From positions 1 to 41,989 of the forward strand of contig UQSP01000012.1 of NCBI GenBank assembly GCA_900543755.1: 41,989 bases of DNA, read 5' to 3'. The translations under genes and the position numbers were made by a program. Positions 16,385 through 23,755 of the stretch are shown here, piece after piece (position 1 is the stretch's first letter; each line of letters begins with the position of its first letter). Origin of the DNA: an uncultured Eubacteriales bacterium. Its GTDB lineage: Bacteria > Bacillota > Clostridia > Christensenellales > Pumilibacteraceae. The notes under the pieces were generated by a model. The model ran no database searches and was not told where the DNA came from. It worked only from the letters and a program-made list of their open reading frames with translations.

Positions 16385-16413
16385 TTGACTTTGCTTTCAT
16401 TTAATGATATAAT
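16385..16413 (+). promoter_or_regulatory. Promoter of the araC-type regulator
   Basis: TTGACT (16385-16390), 17-base spacer, perfect TATAAT (16408-16413). Transcription would start near 16420, leaving a leader of about 75 bases. A second TTGACA at 16425-16430 with AATAAA 17 bases on is a weaker alternative. Confidence 0.75.
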
Positions 16414-16495
16414 ACCACCGAATATTGACAATTTCCTCTCATAAATGAATAAAAACTTTTCACATATTGACTTTTTGTTTTTCGGAGATTAATTC

Positions 16496-17299
16496 GTGGA
16501 AAATATAGTTTACGAATATTATCACGATAAGGATACAAACCTTACCATACAACGGGGGCTGAGTACTTTTTGCCGACCGCATTTTCACCGCAGTATAGAA
16601 ATACTTTATGTTTTTGAAGGGAAAATGCTGTCCGAAGTAGGCGAAAAGACGTTTACCGCCATGCCGGACGACATAGTGTTTGTGCACAATTACTACCGCC
16701 ATGCTTTTACCCCATGCACGTCGTATAAAAAAATTTTTCTGGTCATTCCGTATAACTACGGCAACGACTTCGACACGGTTTTCCAGCACAGCTCTCTTCC
16801 GTGTTTGTTGGACGATAAGGAATTCAACCGTAAAACCTTACGGCCCATCTTTAAAAAAATGTATGACGAGCGACTCGAAATGCCCGCCCTCGTCAAAAAA
16901 GGCTACCTTAACGTTATATTGGGAAATATGTTTAATACTTATCCCGCAGTACCCGTGGAAAAAAACGGCAGCATAGACTTTCTTGTAAACGTACTCAACT
17001 ACATCGACGTAAATTACGCAAATCCCATTACGCTGGACTCTCTTGCCGCGACTTTCGGTTACAACAAATATTACTTTTCAAGGCTTTTTAACAAATACAT
17101 AGGCGAAAACATTACCAATTACATCAATATCGTAAGGCTGCAGCACTTTATGAAAAAAAGCAAAGACGAAGAGCCGCCTTCCATTGCCGAACTTGCTTTT
17201 TCCTGCGGATTTGACTCTTTGACTACTTTTTACCGATATTTCAACAAAATATACGACCACAATCCCAAAGCGGTCCTAAACGCGAACAAAGACGTCTGA
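16496..17299 (+). CDS. AraC family transcriptional regulator
   Basis: A 267-residue regulator. Residues about 20-100 form a cupin-type sensor (RPHFHRSIEILYVFEGKM, then DDIVFVHNYYRHAF), suited to binding a sugar. Residues about 165-262 are two helix-turn-helix units: NPITLDSLAATFGYNKYYFS and SIAELAFSCGFDSLTTFYRY followed by NPKAVL. Start is GTG at 16496, with GGAG 8 bases before. It is divergent from the six-gene oxidoreductase/isomerase operon, and such AraC proteins usually activate the neighbouring operon when the substrate or an intermediate is present. No operator repeat was identified with certainty in the shared spacer. Confidence 0.94.
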   Translation: MENIVYEYYHDKDTNLTIQRGLSTFCRPHFHRSIEILYVFEGKMLSEVGEKTFTAMPDDIVFVHNYYRHAFTPCTSYKKIFLVIPYNYGNDFDTVFQHSSLPCLLDDKEFNRKTLRPIFKKMYDERLEMPALVKKGYLNVILGNMFNTYPAVPVEKNGSIDFLVNVLNYIDVNYANPITLDSLAATFGYNKYYFSRLFNKYIGENITNYINIVRLQHFMKKSKDEEPPSIAELAFSCGFDSLTTFYRYFNKIYDHNPKAVLNANKDV

Positions 17300-17575
17300 C
17301 TCAAATAAAAAGGCGGTTTTTCCGTCAGAGCCGAAATCCGCCTGAAACATTTGCTTCAATCGTTAACAACCGATAAAGATTTGGTAAAGTCAATTTATAA
17401 AATCTTTTAAAAAAATAAACTCGGATTGACTTTATGCTCGGGATTGATTAATCCGTTATTCTTGCGCCTTAAAAGAATTAATTTTTCGGATAACTGCGGC
17501 AACGACTTAAAAAAATTTTTAGAACAACTTTCTTTCAATTCTATCGGACAATAAGGATAAAAGCTATAATCCTTC
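17300..17575. other. Intergenic region with inverted repeats
   Basis: No gene seen. Just after the AraC stop, AGGCGG and CCGCCT arms (about 17310-17343) form a hairpin without a clear T-run, a possible weak terminator. Further on, AAAGTCAAT (17386-17394) and ATTGACTTT (17425-17433) are perfect 9-base complementary arms about 30 bases apart, of unknown role. Confidence 0.4.
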
Positions 17576-17617
17576 AAAAAAAAGCGTAAGCCGATATTTT
17601 TTACGGCATACGCTTAA
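17576..17617 (-). terminator. Terminator after the 17624-18274 gene
   Basis: Stem of about 12 base pairs with one mismatch (AAGCGTATGCCG against CGGCTTACGCTT), then eight T on the minus strand. Confidence 0.85.
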
Positions 17618-17623
17618 TTTTTG

Positions 17624-18274
17624 TTACTCGAAAGCGACTACTACTTTACGGATATTAAAATCTCCTGCGGATTGCTCCGTTTTATCGAGAATGGTTTTAA
17701 ATACCCGTTTCTTTCCGCGCAAAGAGCGGTACTTGTTTACTATTATTTCGCTTGTTTCCCCCTCCGCACCGTAATGCCTTAACGATGCGCCGTACCGCAT
17801 AAATCTGTAATCGGAAACGCCCACGTAAATATTGAAATAGCGTTTGATTTTGGACAAAAATCCTTCAAGCGCTTTTTTATTGGCGAGGGAATATTCCAGT
17901 CCGTCGAAATTGACATAGACGTCGCGCACGGATAAATCGTATTTTGCCAGAAACTGCGCCATTCGGTATTGCGGAACGCTCAGCTTTTTCAACTTTTTGT
18001 TCATCACGGACTTAAAGCCGAAAAGTTTCGCGTAATAAGACGTTTCGCGTCGGCGCGCCGGCTGAGTCTTACATAAAGATTTACTGTAAGCAACGAACTC
18101 CGATACGCTCATGTCGGCGAAAGGAATGTCGCCTACGGCAAAATACGTTTTACCGTCATTTTTGAGCACGGTAAGTATTTCGTCGTTGTCTATGCTCATG
18201 CTGTTTATACCGCCGTCCGCCGCCCTGAATGCGGCGCGTTTTGCCTTTGCGTCACCCAGACAATATACAATCAT
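17624..18274 (-). CDS. Uncharacterised protein with faint ABC-ATPase-like pattern
   Basis: A 216-residue soluble, basic protein with ATG start and GGAG site 8 bases before. I do not recognise a family. The order of some segments recalls the second half of an ABC ATPase without the catalytic residues: LKKLSVPQYRMAQFLAKY (residues 95-112) sits where an LSGGQxxR signature helix would be. VYVNFDGLEYSLANKKALEGFL (119-140) sits where Walker B and the D-loop would be, and YVGVSDYRFM (150-159) where the switch-histidine strand would be. There is no P-loop. If real, this would be a decayed or repurposed nucleotide-binding fold; the resemblance may be chance. Monocistronic, with a good terminator. Function unknown. 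Confidence 0.75.
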   Translation of the reverse strand: MIVYCLGDAKAKRAAFRAADGGINSMSIDNDEILTVLKNDGKTYFAVGDIPFADMSVSEFVAYSKSLCKTQPARRRETSYYAKLFGFKSVMNKKLKKLSVPQYRMAQFLAKYDLSVRDVYVNFDGLEYSLANKKALEGFLSKIKRYFNIYVGVSDYRFMRYGASLRHYGAEGETSEIIVNKYRSLRGKKRVFKTILDKTEQSAGDFNIRKVVVAFE

Positions 18275-18548
18275 AAAAACCGCTCCGTATAAAATTTCTC
18301 AATGAATTATCGCCTGAATACTAAATTTTATACAGATAAAACTGAAGACGAAAATGTTTTTTCGCTTTATGACGAACGAGTAAGAGATAAAACGAATGTA
18401 TCGATTGAATCGCGGCACGGAAAATTTAACTTATCTTCCCCATTAAACTTTCCGTAAACTGCCGCTATAAAAGCAGAATAACGTAAATCAGGCAAACACG
18501 GCTTTAACGTTTCGGCTGAAGTTTGTTTTACAGAATTTATTTGCTTAG

Positions 18549-19280
18549 TCATCGGTTGCGCGGAAAAAGATACTCGTCGCGCAAAACCGAAATCTTAATC
18601 TTTCTTTTGATTTGCGCCAGATAAACGCTTATGCCCATTGTCACAAGAACCATGATAACGGTCAGAAATCCGACGGCCGACAGACCGCTTAAATTCGTGA
18701 AATAACTTGTAATCGTTTTCTCGCCGTATATACGTGACAAAAAGGAACTTAAAAACACCGCCATTATCTCGTAAACGACTCCGCCTATAAACCACGAAGC
18801 CGAGTTCAGCCCGTTGATTGTTTTTATGCCGGAGTGGCGATTTTTCAAAACGTCGAACATTTCTATCGCGTAATTTTCAATCGAAGTCACGTTTGCGATA
18901 TTCCTGAAAAGACTTATCAGTGCGATTGTGACGCCTGCAAACAGGAACACGGCGCCGAAAATGTGAAAAATTCCCGAAACGTATGTTACGCCGGCAGCCG
19001 CCTCTCCTGCCGGTTTGACGATTGCGTACAATTCGTCGAATACGGAAAAATTTATTTCGGTATTTGCTTGGGTCAAAATCTGCGCCCAAATCTCGGCATC
19101 GTAGAGTTTAGGCAAGGTAATGTTCGCCTGCATAACTTCCGAATTTATCGCCATTTTGAAATTCGGCAGAAAAACCAGGCAGACAATGGTAAGCACAGTC
19201 ATAAGACTGAATATTATCTGAACTATGCACATTTTTTTCAGCGGCTGCTGATAACGGCTGTATTGAGTAACTTCTTCCAT
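18549..19280 (-). CDS. Four-helix membrane protein controlled by a divergent XRE repressor
   Basis: A 243-residue integral membrane protein, unassigned. Hydrophobic helices lie near residues 18-40, 98-125, 163-185 and 200-225, with a 55-residue extracellular-side loop after the first and a basic KRKIKI segment after the last. No catalytic motif is visible. A GTG at 19283 is possible, but the ATG at 19280 has better spacing to GAGGAAA. Transcription comes from a perfect promoter at 19346-19374, with an operator-like palindrome on its start point. The XRE gene begins 163 bases away on the other strand. This is a regulator-target pair; a stress, toxin-immunity or envelope role would be guesswork. 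Confidence 0.82.
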   Translation of the reverse strand: MEEVTQYSRYQQPLKKMCIVQIIFSLMTVLTIVCLVFLPNFKMAINSEVMQANITLPKLYDAEIWAQILTQANTEINFSVFDELYAIVKPAGEAAAGVTYVSGIFHIFGAVFLFAGVTIALISLFRNIANVTSIENYAIEMFDVLKNRHSGIKTINGLNSASWFIGGVVYEIMAVFLSSFLSRIYGEKTITSYFTNLSGLSAVGFLTVIMVLVTMGISVYLAQIKRKIKISVLRDEYLFPRNR

Positions 19281-19330
19281 CACTTTCTTTCCTCGCTTGT
19301 ATTCTTTTTTTGTAAATCGGGTTAAAAATC

Positions 19331-19343
19331 ATACATTATGTAT
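19331..19343. promoter_or_regulatory. Operator palindrome at the membrane-gene start
   Basis: ATACATTATGTAT is a perfect odd-length palindrome (ATACA-N3-TGTAT). It covers the predicted transcription start of the minus-strand membrane gene. Confidence 0.65.
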
Positions 19344-19345
19344 AA

Positions 19346-19374
19346 ATTATATTTATATTTAATAAATTTGTCAA
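19346..19374 (-). promoter_or_regulatory. Consensus promoter of the four-helix membrane protein gene
   Basis: TTGACA (19374-19369), 17-base spacer and TATAAT (19351-19346): both boxes match consensus at all positions. Predicted start about 19339. Confidence 0.85.
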
Positions 19375-19375
19375 T

Positions 19376-19420
19376 CATTTTGTATGTTTAAATCATAAGA
19401 TACAATACAAAATGTATAAT
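19376..19420 (+). promoter_or_regulatory. Operator half-site, operator palindrome and -10 box of the xre gene
   Basis: CATTTTGTAT (19376-19385) is the exact reverse complement of ATACAAAATG (19405-19414). The latter is part of ATACAAAATGTAT (19405-19417), the same ATACA-N3-TGTAT element as at 19331. A TATAAT -10 box (19415-19420) overlaps it; no good -35 is present. Binding here would repress the xre gene itself. Confidence 0.6.
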
Positions 19421-19443
19421 AATCGCGGAGGCAGTAAAACAAA

Positions 19444-19776
19444 ATGTTTCGGCTGAAAGAATTACGCGAAGAAAACGGAATAAAAAGAAGCGAACTGGCG
19501 CGGGATCTGAACATTAACGCAGGGACGATAGCCAATTACGAAAACGAAATACGGCAAGCTCCTTACGAATACCTGTTATTGTTTGCAGACTATTTTGACG
19601 TAAGCGTGGATTATTTGCTGGGCAAAGAGGAACGAGGTTCTGCCGGCATAAATCTCAATAAGTCTTTGTCCTTGCAGGAGCGCAAGTTGATAAACGATTA
19701 CAGAAAATGTTCCGAAACAGCTAAAAAACGAATTGCCGAATACATTGATTTATGGTTGGATTTCAAGCCCGACTGA
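19444..19776 (+). CDS. XRE (Cro/C1-type) helix-turn-helix repressor
   Basis: A 110-residue DNA-binding protein. Residues 3-60 are a Cro/C1 helix-turn-helix (LKELREENGIKRSELARDL, then INAGTIANYENEIRQAP) ending in the common FADYFDVSVDYLLG segment. The remaining 50 residues form a helical tail likely used for dimerisation. GGAGG lies 12 bases before the ATG. It is divergent from a membrane protein gene, and three related ATACA/TGTAT elements lie between the two promoters, so it probably represses both. It could be phage- or element-derived, but no other phage genes are nearby. Confidence 0.92.
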   Translation: MFRLKELREENGIKRSELARDLNINAGTIANYENEIRQAPYEYLLLFADYFDVSVDYLLGKEERGSAGINLNKSLSLQERKLINDYRKCSETAKKRIAEYIDLWLDFKPD

Positions 19777-19801
19777 CAATAACGCATTTTATAAACAAAG
19801 A

Positions 19802-19838
19802 ACCGACGCAAAGGCTTTTTACCGCGTCGGTTTTTTTG
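19802..19838 (+). terminator. Terminator of the xre gene
   Basis: ACCGACGC (19802-19809) pairs with GCGTCGGT (19824-19831), followed by eight T. It may also stop the convergent ABC operon. Confidence 0.88.
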
Positions 19839-19878
19839 TTTGTTTTTTATCTTTACCGCTTTAACAACTGATTTAATT

Positions 19879-21690
19879 TTACTTGTCCGAGGCGTCCGAA
19901 TTTGATTTTACGAGTTTATAATAAAGCCCTTTCTTTTCCATAAGCTGAGCGTGCGTGCCTGCCTCCGCAATGGTGCGGTTGGCGACGTAGAAGATGCAGT
20001 CGGCTTTTTTGATGGTGGAAAGACGGTGCGCTATTACAAAGCTGGTGCGCCCTTGAAGAATGATGTCCAAAGCGCGTTTGATAGCTTCTTCGGTATGGGT
20101 GTCGATGGAGGAAGTCGCCTCGTCGAGAATAAGAATTTTCGGGTCGGTGAGGACGACTCGCGCAAAGGAGATAAGCTGGCGCTCGCCGGTGCTGAGTTTA
20201 CTTCCCTGCTCCAGCGTTTTGGTGTAGTATCCGTCGGGCAGTTTGGAAATGAACTCGTCGGCGGAAACAAGTTTTGCCGCGGCTATACACTCTTCGTCGG
20301 TGGCGTCGGGTCGTGCGTAACGGATATTTTCCATAATGGTGCCCGAGAAAATAAAGCTGTCCTGCATCATGACGCCCACCTGAGTGCGCAGAGAATGAAG
20401 CGTAACCTTTGAAATATCGTGACCGTCGATGGAAACGGTGCCGCTGTCAAGGTCGTAAAAGCGGCTTAAAAGCGACACTATCGTGGATTTGCCCGCGCCC
20501 GTGGGACCGACAAGCGCAATCATTTTTCCGCGGGGAATATCAAACGAAACGTTTTCAAGAATGGGATGACCGGGCTCGTAGCTGAAGCATACTTTGTCGA
20601 AAGTCACGTTGCCCTCGATGGGAGGAAGTTCACTGGCGTCCTCGGCGTCGGTAACGGTAGGCTGGGTTTCTATCACCTCGAACACGCTTTCGAGGTTGCT
20701 GGTGGCCATGGTGATTTGCTGTAAAATGTTAGCCATGTCGTTAAGCGGCGTACTGAGCAAGCCCATGTAAGAAATAAAGCCTATAAGTTTGCCTATGGTA
20801 AGGCTGCCCAGTCCCATGCCGTGCGTCGCCATGTAGATGACGACTACGTACACCACGCCCAAGCCTATGTAGAAAAAGGCGTCCATTATGGGATAGTGCA
20901 ACTCGTTTATGTAAGTCACCGATTGCCATTTTTTAGTAACTTCGGTGTTGAGTTCTTTTTGAATTTGGGTATTTTTTTGAACGCGGTTGAAAACCTTGGT
21001 AACGTTGTTGCCCTGAATGTTTTCGGCGATATATGCGGTGCGGTTGCTGCGTTTGTTTCTGTATCTGCGGCGGCGGCGGGAAAGCGTGCCGTTGATAAGG
21101 ACAAGACAAAGCGTCATGGGTACGGTGGCGGCCAGTATAATCGATGCAAGACGGTAGTCTATCACGAACAGCCAAAGCAAAATTATCGCTATTTTGAAAA
21201 CGTCCACCAACAGCATTATAACGGAATTGGAGAAAACGGCGGCAAGCTCGTCGAGATAAGCGGTAACGCGAACCAGTATTTTGCCGCTGGGACGCGAATC
21301 GTAGTAATCGAAAGCAAGCTTTTGCAGCTGAGTAAACGCCGCGTAACGCATATCGTGAACGATTGCGTGTCCCGTCCTGGTCATGTAAAGCGTGCGGAAA
21401 TAGGAAAAAACGGTTGTGGAAATTACTACCAGCGCATAAGCGCCCACCAATAGCAGCGCAAGCGTGAACCAATCGATGCCCAAAGCTCCTTTTTTACTGA
21501 GAACATAGTCCACTATATAAGTGTTAATCATGGGCGGCAAAAGCGAAACAAAGCTCATAATCACCATTAACACGGACATGGACAACAGAATTTTTTTATA
21601 AGGAATACAGTATTTGAGAGTTTTTTTGACGGACTTCGCGCTGAACTTATAAGTAACTTTCTCGTCCTCGTAATAACGGTTTCTTGCCAT
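19879..21690 (-). CDS. ABC exporter subunit B (catalytic-site half of a heterodimer)
   Basis: A 603-residue fusion of a six-helix transmembrane domain (residues about 35-330) and an ATPase domain (about 355-595), the type IV exporter layout of BmrCD/TM287-288 and MsbA-like proteins. ATPase motifs: Walker A GPTGAGKST, Q-loop VMMQDSF, signature LSTGERQ (not LSGGQ), Walker B ILILDEATSSID with catalytic Glu, and switch IAHR. The changed signature belongs to the degenerate site in heterodimers, while its Walker B completes the active site with the partner's LSGGQ. Its ATG overlaps the upstream partner's TGA by one base (TGATG), giving coupled 1:1 synthesis. Substrate could be a drug, lipid or peptide. 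Confidence 0.95.
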   Translation of the reverse strand: MARNRYYEDEKVTYKFSAKSVKKTLKYCIPYKKILLSMSVLMVIMSFVSLLPPMINTYIVDYVLSKKGALGIDWFTLALLLVGAYALVVISTTVFSYFRTLYMTRTGHAIVHDMRYAAFTQLQKLAFDYYDSRPSGKILVRVTAYLDELAAVFSNSVIMLLVDVFKIAIILLWLFVIDYRLASIILAATVPMTLCLVLINGTLSRRRRRYRNKRSNRTAYIAENIQGNNVTKVFNRVQKNTQIQKELNTEVTKKWQSVTYINELHYPIMDAFFYIGLGVVYVVVIYMATHGMGLGSLTIGKLIGFISYMGLLSTPLNDMANILQQITMATSNLESVFEVIETQPTVTDAEDASELPPIEGNVTFDKVCFSYEPGHPILENVSFDIPRGKMIALVGPTGAGKSTIVSLLSRFYDLDSGTVSIDGHDISKVTLHSLRTQVGVMMQDSFIFSGTIMENIRYARPDATDEECIAAAKLVSADEFISKLPDGYYTKTLEQGSKLSTGERQLISFARVVLTDPKILILDEATSSIDTHTEEAIKRALDIILQGRTSFVIAHRLSTIKKADCIFYVANRTIAEAGTHAQLMEKKGLYYKLVKSNSDASDK

Positions 21691-23516
21691 CAGTTAATCT
21701 CCTCCTCTCGAAGCGATTCCTGCTCGGTAAAGATATCATAGTATCTTCCCTTCATGGCGATAAGCTCTTCGTGCGTACCGCGCTCCACAATCTTACCGTC
21801 CTCGAGGTAAATAATTTCGTCGCAGTAAGCAACGCTGCCCGCACGGTGAGAGGCCACTATCATTGTCCTGTCGCCGTAATTTTTAAACAGGTTTGCGGTT
21901 ATTTCCTTTTCGGTTTCGTAATCCAGCGCGGAAGTGCAGTCATCCAAAAGTATGACGGGCGCGTCCTTAAGAAGAGCGCGCGCAATCGACACTCTTTGCT
22001 TTTGTCCGCCGCTTAATCCAAGCCCTCTTTCTCCCACGATGGTATCGTAACCGTCGGCAAGCTTGGTCGCAAAATTGTCCGCACAAGCCATTTGGGCGCA
22101 ATGAACGACCTTTTCGTCGGATGCGTCCTCGTCGTAAAGGGCAATGTTGTTGGCAACGCTTTCGGAAAACAGGAAGACGTCCTGCATGACGAAAGAATAT
22201 TTTCTGCGCACTTCGTCTACGGACATATCCTTGATATTGACGCCGTCAAGCAGAATCTCTCCTTCCGTACAGTCGTAAAGACGGGTCATGAGTTTCATAA
22301 GCACGGATTTGCCCGAGCCCGTTTTGCCCATGATACCCACTCTTCTGCCGTAAGGAATTTCAAGGTTTATTTGGTCCAAAGCCTTTTGTCCGTCGTCAAA
22401 ACTCATGGATACGTTTTTGAACGAAATCGTCGGTTTTTCGGGTACGGGCAAAGGATTTTCCTTGTCCACGACAGCCTCGGGACGGTCTGCAAACTCAAAA
22501 TAACGTTTTGCGCACACCACGCTGTTCTGAATATTTCCTATCTGCCCTGCCATAAAGACAATGTTGGAGTTAATGGTAAAGCAATAAGAGGTGAAAGTCG
22601 CGAATTCGCCTACGCTGAGATTGCCTTTTACGGAAAGGAAGATACCCAGAATTATGGACATGATGCTTACCGTTTCGCCAAGGAAGGTAAATATCATGGA
22701 ATATTTGGCGCTTGTTCGCGCAAGGTCGACGTAGTTGTCGCGGAATGCCGCATTGCGTTTTTCAAAACGTTTGGTTTCGTCGGCTTCGGTCGCAAAACAA
22801 CGTATAATCCTGACTCCGTTTATGTTTTCCTGTATGTAAGTGCTTAATTCCACGTTACCCTGGCGGATTATATTGTACTTCTTCTGAAGAATTTTATTGT
22901 ATCCGCGCACGATTACGGCGGTTATGCAGCCGGTAACAATGGGCACGAGAACCAAAAGCGGATTTATCAGCAAAAGAAAATACAGCGAAATAATTATCGA
23001 AAATACCGACCCCATCAAAAACGGAATATGATGCAGATATAAATCCTTTATCGCAGACGGGTCGTTGTTGGTTACGTTAAGCATATCTCCGCTTGTGTAG
23101 CGGTTAAGAACCACGGGACTTTGCCGAAGCATTTTGTAAAAAGCGTAGTCGCGGACTTTATTTTCGCCGCGCATCATCATGTTGTGCGTAAGGTTCCACC
23201 TTGCATAGTGAGTGACGTATTTTACAAGACAAACGACCGCCATGCAGATAAGCATAACTTTAAGCATGCCGAAATAGTCGTCTTCGGCATAGCCGTCTAA
23301 CAGAAAAGAAAAAACGTTGCTGTCGCTGTAAACGGCTTTTTCTCCCAAAGCGGGATTTATGATTCTGTCGATTATAAGTTGCGGAATCTGCGGCATAAGC
23401 AGCATTGCGACGGTACTTAAAAGGCTTAACACAATGCCCACCCAGAATCCCCACATATAATTTTTAAAATAAGGTAAAGTCTTGGCAAACACGCCTTTTT
23501 TTCTGAACTTTTTCAC
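21690..23516 (-). CDS. ABC exporter subunit A (degenerate-site half of a heterodimer)
   Basis: A 608-residue transmembrane plus ATPase half-transporter. Helices lie between residues about 20 and 320. ATPase motifs: Walker A GKTGSGKSV, Q-loop VMQDVFLFSESV, canonical signature LSGGQKQR, Walker B VILLDDCTSALD with Asp where the catalytic Glu should be, and switch ASHRA. The Asp marks it as the degenerate-site partner of subunit B. The frame is open upstream to 23621, but a GTG at 23516 stands 7 bases after GGAGG and just before the conserved VKKFRKKGVF start, so I use that. It lies behind a strong promoter and a foldable leader of about 114 bases, which suggests post-transcriptional control as known for BmrCD. 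Confidence 0.94.
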   Translation of the reverse strand: MKKFRKKGVFAKTLPYFKNYMWGFWVGIVLSLLSTVAMLLMPQIPQLIIDRIINPALGEKAVYSDSNVFSFLLDGYAEDDYFGMLKVMLICMAVVCLVKYVTHYARWNLTHNMMMRGENKVRDYAFYKMLRQSPVVLNRYTSGDMLNVTNNDPSAIKDLYLHHIPFLMGSVFSIIISLYFLLLINPLLVLVPIVTGCITAVIVRGYNKILQKKYNIIRQGNVELSTYIQENINGVRIIRCFATEADETKRFEKRNAAFRDNYVDLARTSAKYSMIFTFLGETVSIMSIILGIFLSVKGNLSVGEFATFTSYCFTINSNIVFMAGQIGNIQNSVVCAKRYFEFADRPEAVVDKENPLPVPEKPTISFKNVSMSFDDGQKALDQINLEIPYGRRVGIMGKTGSGKSVLMKLMTRLYDCTEGEILLDGVNIKDMSVDEVRRKYSFVMQDVFLFSESVANNIALYDEDASDEKVVHCAQMACADNFATKLADGYDTIVGERGLGLSGGQKQRVSIARALLKDAPVILLDDCTSALDYETEKEITANLFKNYGDRTMIVASHRAGSVAYCDEIIYLEDGKIVERGTHEELIAMKGRYYDIFTEQESLREEEIN

Positions 23517-23630
23517 CCGGACACCTCCGCTAGCCTTCCCGTAATAACATAAGCGGACATAAACGCGGTTTAATGCGTCGATGTCCGTTATTAAAGCAAA
23601 ATGTTCCTGACAACAGCACACCCTTGTGCT
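23517..23630 (-). promoter_or_regulatory. Foldable mRNA leader of the ABC exporter operon
   Basis: The leader contains a 5' hairpin (AGCACA/TGTGCT) and a long hairpin with arms CGGACAT (23587-23581) and ATGTCCG (23560-23554). The segment CGGACATC (23587-23580) can alternatively pair along 8 bases (one G-U) with GGTGTCCG (23525-23518), which overlaps the GGAGG ribosome site and abuts the GTG start. Two exclusive folds, one masking translation start, are therefore possible. A 15-codon frame (23560-23513) ends in a TGA overlapping the GTG. Confidence 0.45.
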
Positions 23631-23636
23631 TTGAAT

Positions 23637-23665
23637 ATTATACTTTTGTCAAAAAAGTTTGTCAA
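23637..23665 (-). promoter_or_regulatory. Consensus promoter of the ABC exporter operon
   Basis: TTGACA (23665-23660), 17-base spacer, TATAAT (23642-23637). A second TTGACA lies inside the spacer. Predicted start about 23630. Confidence 0.88.
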
Positions 23666-23755
23666 TAGGAAAGACCAAAAAAAGGTATGTTAAATTTGCT
23701 TATATTTTTGACTTATAAAAACAATTTTGTACAATTTAATCGGTTTTGAAAAATT

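Noticed and set aside
16321..16431. 37-codon N-terminal extension of the first oxidoreductase gene
   Set aside because: The ribosome site and the Rossmann-fold start coincide with the ATG at 16320; the extension overlaps the promoter region.
17386..17433. Inverted repeat as a terminator for the AraC gene
   Set aside because: The arms are about 30 bases apart with an AT-rich loop and no T-run; it is reported only as an unexplained repeat.
18367..18552. 61-codon frame whose ATG overlaps the stop of the membrane protein gene
   Set aside because: The ATGA overlap is suggestive, but there is no ribosome site, no recognisable sequence and no terminator; not supportable as a gene.
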